NCBI GenBank assembly: GCA_037833965.1 | Contig: AP031352.1 | Coordinates: 2,770,501-2,834,500 of the forward strand | Reading direction: 5' to 3' | DNA: 64,000 nucleotides | DNA from: Marchantia polymorpha subsp. ruderalis | Taxonomy: Eukaryota; Streptophyta; Marchantiopsida; Marchantiales; Marchantiaceae | In this document: positions 37,156 to 47,300 of the stretch, piece after piece | Layout: every line of letters begins with the position of its first letter | How positions within the stretch are numbered: the stretch's first letter is position 1 | Notes under the pieces: generated by a model | What the model saw: only the letters and a program-made list of their open reading frames with translations | What the model was told of the DNA's origin: nothing | Database searches by the model: none | Made by a program: the position numbers and the translations under genes

Positions 37156-37710
37156 TTACAAATTGTGGTGCCCTTTTATAAGTACAGAAAAATTATGCTT
37201 ATGTCCCTTAAGTATAACCTTCTTATCACTGGATTTGACATCTAACACTTCATGCCTAGAGCTCCATTCCAAGCCGTGTGAGTCTAACACTCCAAAAGAG
37301 ATCAAGTTCTTTCTCATATTAGGTATAAACCTAACGTGTGTCAGTGTTCGGTTGACACCATCAAACATGCGGATTTTTACACATCCAACACCCTCAATCT
37401 TACAAGGTTGGACATTCCTCATAAGAAGAGACCCGTTTGATCTGAGAAAGTATAGAAGAACTCTCTAATGTAGCAAATGTGATAAGAACAAGCACTATCC
37501 AAAATCCATACATCACCAACTGTTGGTGAACTATAGAAGGCATACCTCTCGCATCATAGACCGTCGGTATACACGTCTTCCTCTTCAGAGTGAAGATGCT
37601 CCGCAACATTTGCCACTTAGGGAAGATTCGCATCTCTTATTGGCATCCGACAGTCCTTCTAGATATGGCAATTCTTGCCACATCTCAAACACACCAAGTT
37701 CTTCAAGTTC
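37156..37710 (-). pseudogene. Copia zinc knuckle and aspartic protease remnant
   Basis: Near 37700-37660 the minus strand reads CLRCGKNCHI-stop-KDC, a CCHC knuckle with an internal stop. Frames at about 37530-37156 contain a protease-like WILDSACSYHI followed by VRFIPNMRKNLISFGVLDSH. The family normally has a D-S/T-G/A active site, and here DSA is present. Confidence 0.75.
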
Positions 37711-37826
37711 TTCTTGTTAGGGGATGAAATCTGAAACTGAACTCTCCTGCACTAAGGGCATCTCGATCTCTGCCGCTTGAACCCTGTACGCTGTAGATTG
37801 TCCTTACCCAATGGTTGCGACTGACC

Positions 37827-38450
37827 CTAGATCACAGTAAGTGCAGTACTTGAAGTGAATGGGCGAGAGAATGACAACATCTCATGTTCCACCGCGTCTG
37901 TGAGGACAGCACTTACAACCTTGTTGTAAGTTACAGCCTTGTTATCACGATGAAGTAGAATCTTTGATAGTGTGTGGTAGGAGGGAGGCAATGAGTGAAG
38001 TAGATGCATAGGTTTCTTAATGTCAGAAAGCTCCTCTCCCATACTTTGAAGATCTACCAACAAATCTCCGTATGCGTGAATGTGATCCTGAATCCGCGAT
38101 ACCGGCCTCATCCTGAAATTCAATACTGTCATGTAGGTATTCATCACATGGTAGATTTCCTTCTGATGAAACCGTCTCTCTAGGGCATCAAAAAGCTGTG
38201 TAATCTCATGATACTCCTCAACTTGCTTCATAACCGAAGAATCTAGATAATCCATCACAATGTAGACTACTTGCTCTTGTGAATCCTTCCAATCAATGTC
38301 GGTAATGTGCATTGGTTTGTCTTTAAGCACATTTGTGAAACCCATAGATCTCAACTTGCCTTTCACCTGCTTTTCTCAAAGCAAGTAATCGGATCGGTCA
38401 TCAAGAGTAAGAATGTTGTATCCTGTTCCTGCAACTTGTTTTGAGGCCAT
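37827..38450 (-). pseudogene. Copia gag (UBN2-type)
   Basis: Starts MASKQVAGTGYNILTLDD at 38450, stops at 38376, then resumes as KGKLRSMGFTNVLKDKP. It holds LDSSVMKQVEEYHEITQLFD and VLNFRMRPVSRIQDHIHAYG with LHSLPPSYHTL, all typical of Copia gag. Confidence 0.85.
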
Positions 38451-39718
38451 CTCAATTCGACGAAAACTAGATATACCGTATGTTGTCACAGCAATTTCGT
38501 CCTTCAGGTGCATTTTCAGCTGCTGAAAATGGTCAAGATGCACTTTACGTCCGTCACCCGCGACTATATCCGTCACTCGCGACTCTTGTCGCCTGTGACC
38601 ATCGTTGAAAAGATCTGTCACCCGCGACTGAAAAAGATCCGTCACCCGAGACTGCCGTCGCCCATCTGTCGCTGGAGGTCGTGGGTTCAAATCCCTCCCG
38701 GATCGTGTCCTCGCGCAGGGGTTGCCTCGCCGCTCGGCCTTGCTGTAACACGCAGGGTGGTGCCTGCGCCGTTCGGCTCCCCACGAAATGAGCTGTTCGC
38801 CTTGGCTACGACCGCGCAGGAAGTTCACTGCCCGGTGGGCTCTTACCTGCAAAGTAGGAGGTGGTGGCGGCTCCTCGCTGCCCTATCTGATGAAACCCTA
38901 GTCATAGGGGCCGCCACCCCTCCCTGAGGGAACCCTAATCGCGCGGTGTTACTCGAGAGGATCTGAATGTTTCGAACTTCTGTAGTTTTGAACTCGTGCG
39001 GTGCTTCTCAAACTTCTGCAGTCCGGATTCGAACCTCGATCTCTCGAACTTCTTCCAAACTTTCCAGCTTGAATTTTGAACCTGGATCTACTCGAACCCG
39101 GACCTTCAAACTTCTCGACCTCAAACTTCTCCAAACTTGTGCAGTCCAGAACTTTTGAACCTTGATCTTAGTGGCCTCAAACTCGACCTCGAACTCAAAA
39201 ATCTCCAGAACCTAGAAGTACTCCCGAAATTTGAACTCAAAAATCTTTCAAACTTCTACAGTCTCGAACTTCGAAGTACTCCCGAAATTCAAACTCAAAA
39301 TTCTCTCAAACTTTGAAGAGAAAGAAAAACTGAAGAAACTGTCAGTTGGTTAGCAAAACTGTCAAACTTCTGTCATGAAGTGAGAATAAAAGGCACAATC
39401 GTTTGAAACAAAATAGGTGCCGAAAACTGTGATTTCTGTTACAAACTTTGTCACTTTTGCGAGAAAACCATCGCTAAAAGAAATCTTTCAGAAAAAAAAA
39501 ACTTAAATCTTCAACTTAACTACAAACCCTGAACTTGCCTAACAGAATTACCGTCACTGACATAAAACTGTCAGAGTCTCTGAAAAATATGTCAGTCGAC
39601 CCTGAACCTGCCTAACAGGAAAACCGTCACTGACAGAATAACATCCGAGACAAAAAATCCGTCAGTGATCTCGACTCTAGTGACACAACCTTACAACACG
39701 CATTCCGAATCGAAACAA
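38451..39718 (-). other. Unusual 5' leader of the Copia element
   Basis: About 1.27 kb between the primer site and gag. It contains a GC-rich block (about 38550-38945), four copies of a ccgtcacccgcgact-like 15-mer (38551, 38570, 38615, 38639), and a plus-strand gggttcaaatccctcccgg resembling a tRNA B box. A run of cgaacttct-type low-complexity repeats follows (38960-39310), including a minus-strand ggttcgaatcc, and then a 74-bp-spaced duplication (39525 and 39599). No ORF here looks real. Confidence 0.7.
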
Positions 39719-39719
39719 G

Positions 39720-39731
39720 GCTCTGATATCA
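39720..39731 (-). other. Primer-binding site of the larger Copia element
   Basis: The minus strand reads TGATATCAGAGC. It differs at one base from the standard TGGTATCAGAGC that pairs with initiator tRNA-Met, and lies just inside the 5' LTR. Confidence 0.8.
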
Positions 39732-39740
39732 TTACTTAAC

Positions 39741-39980
39741 GTAAAACCTGAAACCAAGTACGAATCACATGATACACTCATATAACGTGGTTCACCCTCA
39801 AGGGCTACGTCCACGGTTGAAACAAGCGAGCAGATTTACTGACAAGTGAATACACAAATACTTCAGCTTCTTTGAGAAGCCTTGGCTTTGGGGGTATATT
39901 TATACCCAAAGCCAGCGACACACATAGCTATAAATAAGCTAGAGCATGTGGTTACTCCTTAACCGGAGTTTACCTCAACA
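39741..39980 (-). repeat. 5' LTR of the 34-40 kb Copia element
   Basis: Shares with 33903-34148 the stretches aaaacctgaaaccaagtacg, gtggttcaccctcaagg and tcttggctttggggg-like text, ending acctcaaca. Confidence 0.85.
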
Positions 39981-40629
39981 GCTCTATCTTAGTGACACAA
40001 AGTTTAATTTCTAAGTAAATCTAAATTTAGGGATCTGACAAACTTAGTCTCAATGGAAATAATCATATATATGTGAATCAACTATCTCTTCATCTTCTCA
40101 TGTGCTCTGTGTTGGTGATAATATTGTTCATATGCTCATTAAATTGATATCAGAATAACATCATGAAGAGTAGTTTATATTCAAAGGAAGTGAAATTATC
40201 ACCCTTGAAAGTTCAAGTGATAGAAACAAATATGTTAGTAAATCCATAATGGTGTCTCGTGTAAAGTGTCCATTCATTATTTCTGTTGAGTTTCATGAAG
40301 CATTTTATAAAATAACAATTATTGCCGATTTTTGCAGCATATTTACAAAGTGCTGCATGAATCAAGGAAATACAGCTGATCTCTTGGAATTTATAAAAGA
40401 CAACTACCAGATGTTTGTTTTAGAGAGTTGATTATTCAGAGTGAAAATCATGATTTTATATTTACAAAAAATATCCAATCTTGTATAAACAGCAAAGTGA
40501 ATTCTTTTATTCATAGAAACCTATACCATATCATTCAATCACAAGAAGTGAAATAAATGGGTGAATGTGATTTGAACTCCTTGTGTCATATGAATAATAT
40601 ATATGTATGTATGTATTTATGTATGTATT

Positions 40630-40673
40630 TATATTTTACACACACACACAGACGTGTGTGTGTGTAAAATATA
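40630..40673. repeat. Perfect 20-bp inverted repeat with AC/GT core
   Basis: Left arm tatattttacacacacacac (40630-40649), 4-base loop agac, right arm gtgtgtgtgtgtaaaatata (40654-40673). Preceded by (GTAT)n-like repeats. The non-repetitive ends of the arms also pair, so it is not just AC meeting GT. Confidence 0.9.
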
Positions 40674-41859
40674 AAGATAATTTTCATACTCAAATTGGTA
40701 TTTTTCAAATGATACTTTTTTTCTCCATGTTGAATACATTTTGAAAAAATGCATACCTTACTCAACCTAAAGATTTAATATATTTCAAACACCAAAGCAT
40801 CAAAAAAATACTACTTTGATGGAAAAAAGATTTCAAGATAAAATTGAAGTAAGATTTTGTTAATATTAATCGAGATAATTCAGATTGCATTATATCTTAC
40901 AAAAAAATAGAATTATGAATAATAAGGTAGACCTTTTATACAACACATGTTATTTTATCATAATAGAACACATATTATAATATCACAAATTAAATCTTGA
41001 GCTATTCAAGATGTAATTAATTGTTATAAAGTATCTTTAATAAAAGATAAACTTGATTTAATTGTCATATAGATCACCTTTATTATTTTGATAATCGTAA
41101 TTCATTGTGTTATTATACAAAGATTGAAAATTGTGAATGAAACTTAAGTTATCAATTATACTTATTTTATATGTGATTTTATCTTTTTTTGATATCTAGA
41201 TAATTTTTATTTGAATTGATTTTTTTCATTTTATTTCCAGAAATTTTCAGTTTTAAATTAAAAAAATTACAAACTCATATCATATAATATATTAATAATA
41301 AATATTTTTGGTAATTTATTAAATTTTTAATATATTAATTTAATTTTTTTCAATTAATTTACATTTTTATTATGTTATAGATTATTTGTAGTTTTGGAGA
41401 CAAAATTTAGGTTTTTGTGAACGTAGACTCACAATGATGAATCATCTATGCATAAATATATGATTAGTTTTTTATGTGTGAAATCTGTTCATAATAGTGT
41501 TATGCATTTGCTAGTTCAAATCTTGCATTCTAGGACATTTTTGTATCTCTCACAAAACTTTAAGATCCATGATATTTCACTTATGGAATAAAAAGAGATT
41601 GATGATAATTTTCTTGTTTTGATAGTAATAGATGTTAATACTACTCACACTCTTATATATAACACGTATATATATGTTTACGTCGTTCATAGCTAAAAGA
41701 ATATAAGTTATTGTGCATAATATCAAATACATGAGCTTGTATACACGTTTGTTTTAATAAATTGATACATTTTTTCAATTTTCTTGATTGGAAATTAAGT
41801 TTTATATAATTGAAGATTTGTTTTCAAAGTAATTCATATATCTTTGTACTCTATCATGT

Positions 41860-42560
41860 TAATTTGTCAAGCACAATGTACTTGTTCAAATTCAATTATA
41901 GTCAATTTTGTCCAAAAATTTATTGATTCCTTATTTACTTTAGATTTATTCAAAATTTTCATCTTAAATGCAAATTTCATCTAAGTTTTGCATCTGTCAA
42001 CATACTTTTTCAAAACAAGCATGTCATCCGCACAAATTGAAAATCATAAAATTGAAATTTGACATTATTCATATTTTTCATGTACATACATAGATTATAC
42101 AAACTTTATCAAAGTTTTTGTGATTCCATGAACTCATCAAACTTTGCATTTCATTGCTTAAGGTACTGTTTCAATCCATAAAATAATTTCAAAAATCTAA
42201 AAATAAAGAATAAAAATTTCAAATATAATATTCAATATAATAAGTTTTTTCATATAAATTTTTCACTTCAAAAATTCATAAAAAAGTATTGTAATTACAT
42301 ATATTTTATCCATAAATAAGTTAATTATTATAGTAAATACACATACCAATTTAATTATAACATGTAATTCTACAAGTGAGAAAAAAAATTTTATAGTACA
42401 TAGTTTTTTCTTGTAAGAAATATCTAATCATCAATTTGATTTTGGAAATTTCTTTTTGACATCTGCAATATTGCAATTGTTACCAATCAAAGTTTCATTG
42501 TTTGGAATTTCCACTAGCCCCCAGTTTGATTATAAATCAGCGATTTCATGCTTCGTAGTA
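41860..42560 (-). pseudogene. Ancient Copia RT fragment eroded to AT-rich sequence
   Basis: Plus-strand text parallels the RT of the better-preserved element at 35200-35860. Matches include tcttaaatgcaaatttcat/tcttaaatgcagacttcaa, catgaactcatcaaactttg/catgaactgatcaaattgcg, and ccataaaataatttca/gcatacaatgatttca. The minus strand still reads CADDMLVL in place of YVDDMLIL. Most differences change C to T or G to A. Confidence 0.7.
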
Positions 42561-42593
42561 ATATTTTACTGAAGTTTGTCGACAGAAGTTTGA

Positions 42594-42727
42594 GATTATC
42601 TATAATGAATGGAACTTTTTTTTTCAAAATCAATGTAATCACCAAACTCAGTCTCAACAAGATTATCTATAATAAATAAAAACTTTTGTTGTCAAAATCA
42701 ATGTTATCACCCAACTCTGTCTCAATA
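42594..42727. repeat. Tandem duplication, 67-bp unit
   Basis: gattatctataat...aatcaatgtaatcac...ctc(a/t)gtctcaa occurs at 42594 and 42661 with moderate divergence. Confidence 0.8.
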
Positions 42728-44019
42728 ATACGATCTTCAAAAATGTATGAAATATTATATGTATGATACTTTGAAGGAGCTTAGCTAATTTGATTGGATG
42801 AATTCATAGTAAAAAAATCTAGTTGATTTCTACTTCCTAGCGCAATCAACTGAGACTTACCAATGATTAATTACTCCAAAACCTGACTCTTTAGAAATTT
42901 GTTTTAAATATACGAGAGTTTATCCGTTTGTTCTTATCCCTACATGGAGCTTGAGAAATCTACAACATTTTGAATGATTTGGGTTCATGAAAAGTAACAT
43001 TCTAAAATAACAAAATTATTGAAGTAATGGTTATTACTTGAACCCGTGCAAGTGGATAGAACAGTCACAAAATTTACATAGTATGAAATAGTAGCTTTCT
43101 TTATTAATGATATTTATGTCTTGATGAATTTGAGTTGTAATATAATAATTATTTCAAATGTTTCATGTATACCATTATAACATATGATTATTTCTGGATA
43201 ATTTAAAATATCTCTTGTAGATTTTAATAAAAATATATAGAGATCTAGGTGAAAGATCCCAAAAATTGGATATAGACCCCAAGTATTAAATACTGGTCAA
43301 AGTAATGACTAGTTATTGACTCTTCTAAGAATACTTTTAAAATAAGCAAAACTGCACATTTAAGCGAGCGAGAATGTAAAAAGACGATCATCAGACACAT
43401 TGGACTGATTGTAGATTGGTGGAACTTTTGGTCTATAAACTTCTGGAATATCAATTGGTGGGCAGATTAGTAAGAAATACTTACTCATTTTATCTATTAG
43501 TCTAATGTGTGTCAACGGTATCAAGTGAACAAAGCCCATGTGAAGAAATTACACTATACTGGGATCCCGCCTTTGCACTCCAGCACAGGATTTTGAGAGA
43601 TTTCCTCCAATCATCCTTGTTCGGCCATTGGACAGGCGTGATCTCGTTCTAGAACCATTGACGATATTGTAACATGACGTCCATTCAGATCCATTCAGCA
43701 CTAAGGCATCTCTCAGCTGTATTCGACCTTCCCAAAATTTTCAGAAGGTTCTCTGACCTACTCATCGTAGCAAGAACATTCACATGAGAATAGAGGAGGA
43801 AAAAAAATCAACAAAGCTGGTTTATCGATCTGTCAATGAACTATTTGATTTCATTCTCAAATTTCCTCCGTGTAAACAAGACTTCTTTGGAGAGCTCACG
43901 TCTTCAAAGAACGACTCACGCCCCCGACAAACGAGGGCCTATTTTAACACAAATTTCCTACAATGCCAACTTCAACGAACTCTTTGGAAGAGCACCTTCT
44001 GCTCCCACGGGACCAAAAC

Positions 44020-44041
44020 TCTAATGCCACGGGGCATTAGA
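44020..44041. repeat. 9-bp inverted repeat just downstream of STT3
   Basis: Arms tctaatgcc and ggcattaga, loop acgg, about 270 bases after the STT3 stop codon and thus probably in its 3' untranslated region. Confidence 0.65.
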
Positions 44042-44312
44042 AGACTCAGGCATGGTAATAATACACAGCATATGGTCACCGCCATCATTAGAGACCTAGG
44101 CTCTGCAAAGCCTTGTGCCTCCGAACAGCTGTGGTCTATTGAGCCGATGCAGCTTTGCAATTCAGTAAAACTAGTCGTGAGAGTAGTAAGGGAAAAAACT
44201 GTGTCTATTAGTAACCAGACTGGATCCCTTGACAAGGCGGCCATGGTAAATTGTCTGTCTATCATGAAGGCCTGACACTGAAGGAGGCATTCGACGGAAG
44301 GTGGAGACTGCA

Positions 44313-47300
44313 TCACCACCTATTGTCAAGTGGTTTCACTTTGTAGATTCTCACTATCCAATTTGAAGTCGTAAAAGCTTCTTCATAGTACTCAAGGTCA
44401 AAGTGCTTGTTCCCAATTTCAGCCCCACGCGCCCTGTCCCATCTGCAGATGCGTCATTCAATGTATTAGCGTAGATCAAGCTCTAATGTCATGTTAAAAT
44501 GTGGCATTACGTAGAGGTGTACTATGGAATATCCTTCGTAATCTGAGTACTGCCAAACAAGTTATTCCTTGTCCTAAGCAGTATAAAACTGAAGTCATCA
44601 TTTCAAATCTGTGGAAATCCCGGTACTCCAGATACATAGCCCATAGACTTTCTTGCGTGTAGATAGAACCATGCCCGTTCGTATCCAGAACATATAGACG
44701 CATGGGGCTAATAGCACAACTGGAACCAGACGTAACCCAGCCTACAAACTCTATTTACAAATGGACACATCATATGTCTTCACATTTAAGAGATAAAAAA
44801 TCGCACTCAAATGAAAAAATATAATTGAGAATTTTCTTCTGCAGATTTTGTTCAAATTTAGTGATTACAACGTCTGAGCCTAATGCTAAAACTTTGAAAT
44901 ACAAACAAACTTAACACAATATCCACTATTCAAATACTATCATATTGAATAAAATCTTAAGTCTACATGCAAGCTAATCGCAAGGATTGAACCACGCCGG
45001 CTTAATTGTGTACACATCCCACCAAACCCTTCACCTTACATAACGAACAAACCAAACCAACTGATTCCATCACATGCAACTTGCGACAACTTTTCGGATG
45101 TGTGGAAATTCCAGGCCTCCAGCATCATCACCCACAGGCTTCATAGCAGGCAGACAGAACCCAACATCTTCACTCTACGTACACATAGTCGCATGGAGCT
45201 AATCGCAAGGCTTGAACCACGCCGGCTTAATTGTGTACATTCCATCAGACCCTTCATCTTGAATAACGAACAAACCAAACCAACTGATTCCATCACATGC
45301 AACTTGTGACAACTTTTTCGAATGTGTGGAAATTCCAGGCCTCCAGCATCATCACCCACAGGCTTCATAGCAGGCAGACAGAACCCAACATATTCACTCT
45401 ACGTACACATAGTCGCATGGAGCTAATCGCAAGGCTTGAACCACGCCGGCTTAATTGTGTACACATCCCACCAAACCCTTCATCTTACATAACGAACAAA
45501 CCAAATGAACTGACTCCGGCACATGCAACTTGTGACAACTTGTGACAACTTTTCGGATGTGTGGAAATTCCAGGCCTCCAGCATCATCACCCACAGGCTT
45601 CATAGCAGGCAGACAGAACCCAACATATTCACTCTACGTACACATAGTCGCATGGAGCTAATCGCAAGGCTGGAGCCACGCCGGCTTAATTGTGTACACA
45701 TCCCATCAAACCCTTCACCTTACATAACGAACAAACCAAACCAACTGAGTCCATCACATGCAACTTGTGACAACTTTTTCGAATGTGTGGAAATTCCAGG
45801 CCTCCAGCATCATCACCCACAGGCTTCATAGCAGGCAGACAGAACCCAACATAATCACTCTACGTACACATAGTCGCATGGAGCTAATCGCAAGGCTTGA
45901 GCCACGCCGGCTTAATTGTGTACACATCCCATCAAACCCTTCACCTTACATAACGAACAAACCAAAGGAACTGACTCCGGCACATGCAACTTGCGACAAC
46001 TTTTCGGATGTGTGGAAATTCCAGGCCTCCAGCATCATCACCCACAGGCTTCATAGCAGGCAGACAGAACCCAACAGAATCACTCTACGTACACATAGTC
46101 GCATGGAGCTAATCGCAAGGCTGGAGCCACGCCGGCTTAATTGTGTACACATCCCATCAAACCCTTCACCTTACATAACGAACAAACCAAACCAACTGAT
46201 TCCATCACATGCAACTTGTGATAACTTTTTCGAATGTGTGGAAATTCCAGGCCTCCAGCATCATCACCCACAGGCTTCATAGCAGGCAGACAGAACCCAA
46301 CATATTCACTCTACGTACACATAGTCGCATGGAGCTAATCGCAAGGCTTGAACCACGCCGGCTTAATTGCGTACATTCCATCAGACCCTTCATCTTGAAT
46401 AACGAACAAACCAAACCAACTGATTCCATCACATGCAACTTGTGACAACTTTTTCGAATGTGTGGAAATTCCAGGCCTCCAGCATCATCACCCACAGGCT
46501 TCATAGCAGGCAGACAGAACCCAACATATTCACTCTACGTACACATAGTCGCATGGAGCTAATCGCAAGGCTGAAGCCACGCCGGCTTAATTGTGTACAC
46601 ATCCCACCAAACCCTTCACCTTACATAACGAACATACCAAACCAACTGATTCCATCACATGCAACTTGTGATAACTTTTTCGAATGTGTGGAAATTCCAG
46701 GCCTCCAGCATCATCACCCACAGGCTTCATAGCAGGCAGACAGAACCCAACATCTTCACTCTACGTACACATAGTCGCATGGAGCTAATCGCAAGGCTTG
46801 AACCACGCCGGCTTAATTGTGTACATTCCATCAGGCCCTTCATCTTGAATAACGGACATACCAAACCAACTGAATCCATCACATGCAACTTGTGACAACT
46901 TTTTCGAATGTGTGGAAATTCCAGGCCTCTAGCATCATCACCCACAGGCTTCATAGCAGGCAGACAGAACCCAACATATTCACTCTAAGTACACATAGTC
47001 GCATGGAGCTAATCGCAAGGCTTGAACCACGCCGGCTTAATTCTGTACACATCCCACCAAACCCTTCCATCTTACATAACGAACAAACCAAACCAACTGA
47101 TTCCGGCACATGCGACTTATGACAATTTTTTCGGATGTGTGGAAATTCCAGGCCTCCAGCATCATCACCCACAGGCTTCATAGCAGGCAGACAGAACCCA
47201 ACATATTCACTCTACGTACACATAGTCGCATGGAGCTAATCGCAAGGCTTGAACCACGCCGGCTTAATTGTGTACATTCCATCAGGCCCTTCATCTTGAA

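Larger units (their letters stand above)
33903..39980 (-). mobile_element. Broken Ty1/Copia LTR retrotransposon, about 6.1 kb
   Basis: Two LTRs of about 240 bp bound gag, protease, integrase, RT and RNase H relics in Copia order (integrase before RT) on the minus strand. A tRNA-Met-type primer site lies next to the 5' LTR, and a purine-rich AGGGGAAGA stretch (minus strand) lies next to the 3' LTR. LTRs are close to 90% alike by eye, so it is younger than the 6.1-kb element. Several stops and frameshifts break the polyprotein, so it is not autonomous. I could not find a clean 5-bp target duplication. Confidence 0.9.
39981..43540. other. AT-rich gene-poor block with old transposon relics
   Basis: Roughly three-quarters A+T by eye. 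No gene. Contains a long perfect hairpin at 40630, a Copia RT relic at 41860-42560 and a 67-bp duplication at 42594. The rest is probably decayed repeat DNA. Confidence 0.6.

Noticed and set aside
38640..38715. tRNA gene
   Set aside because: Only a T-arm-like stretch is visible; no matching acceptor stem, D arm or A box at the right distance.
38554..38784. ORF with GFEPTTSSD/DLNPRP-type text
   Set aside because: This peptide text is a well-known product of translating tRNA B-box-like DNA, not a protein.
43784..44275. 163-residue plus-strand ORF
   Set aside because: No motifs; it lies opposite the probable STT3 3' untranslated region and looks like a chance frame.
45758..46282. 174-residue ORF through the repeat array
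   Set aside because: Created by near-multiple-of-three repeat units inside an STT3 intron; no evidence of coding.
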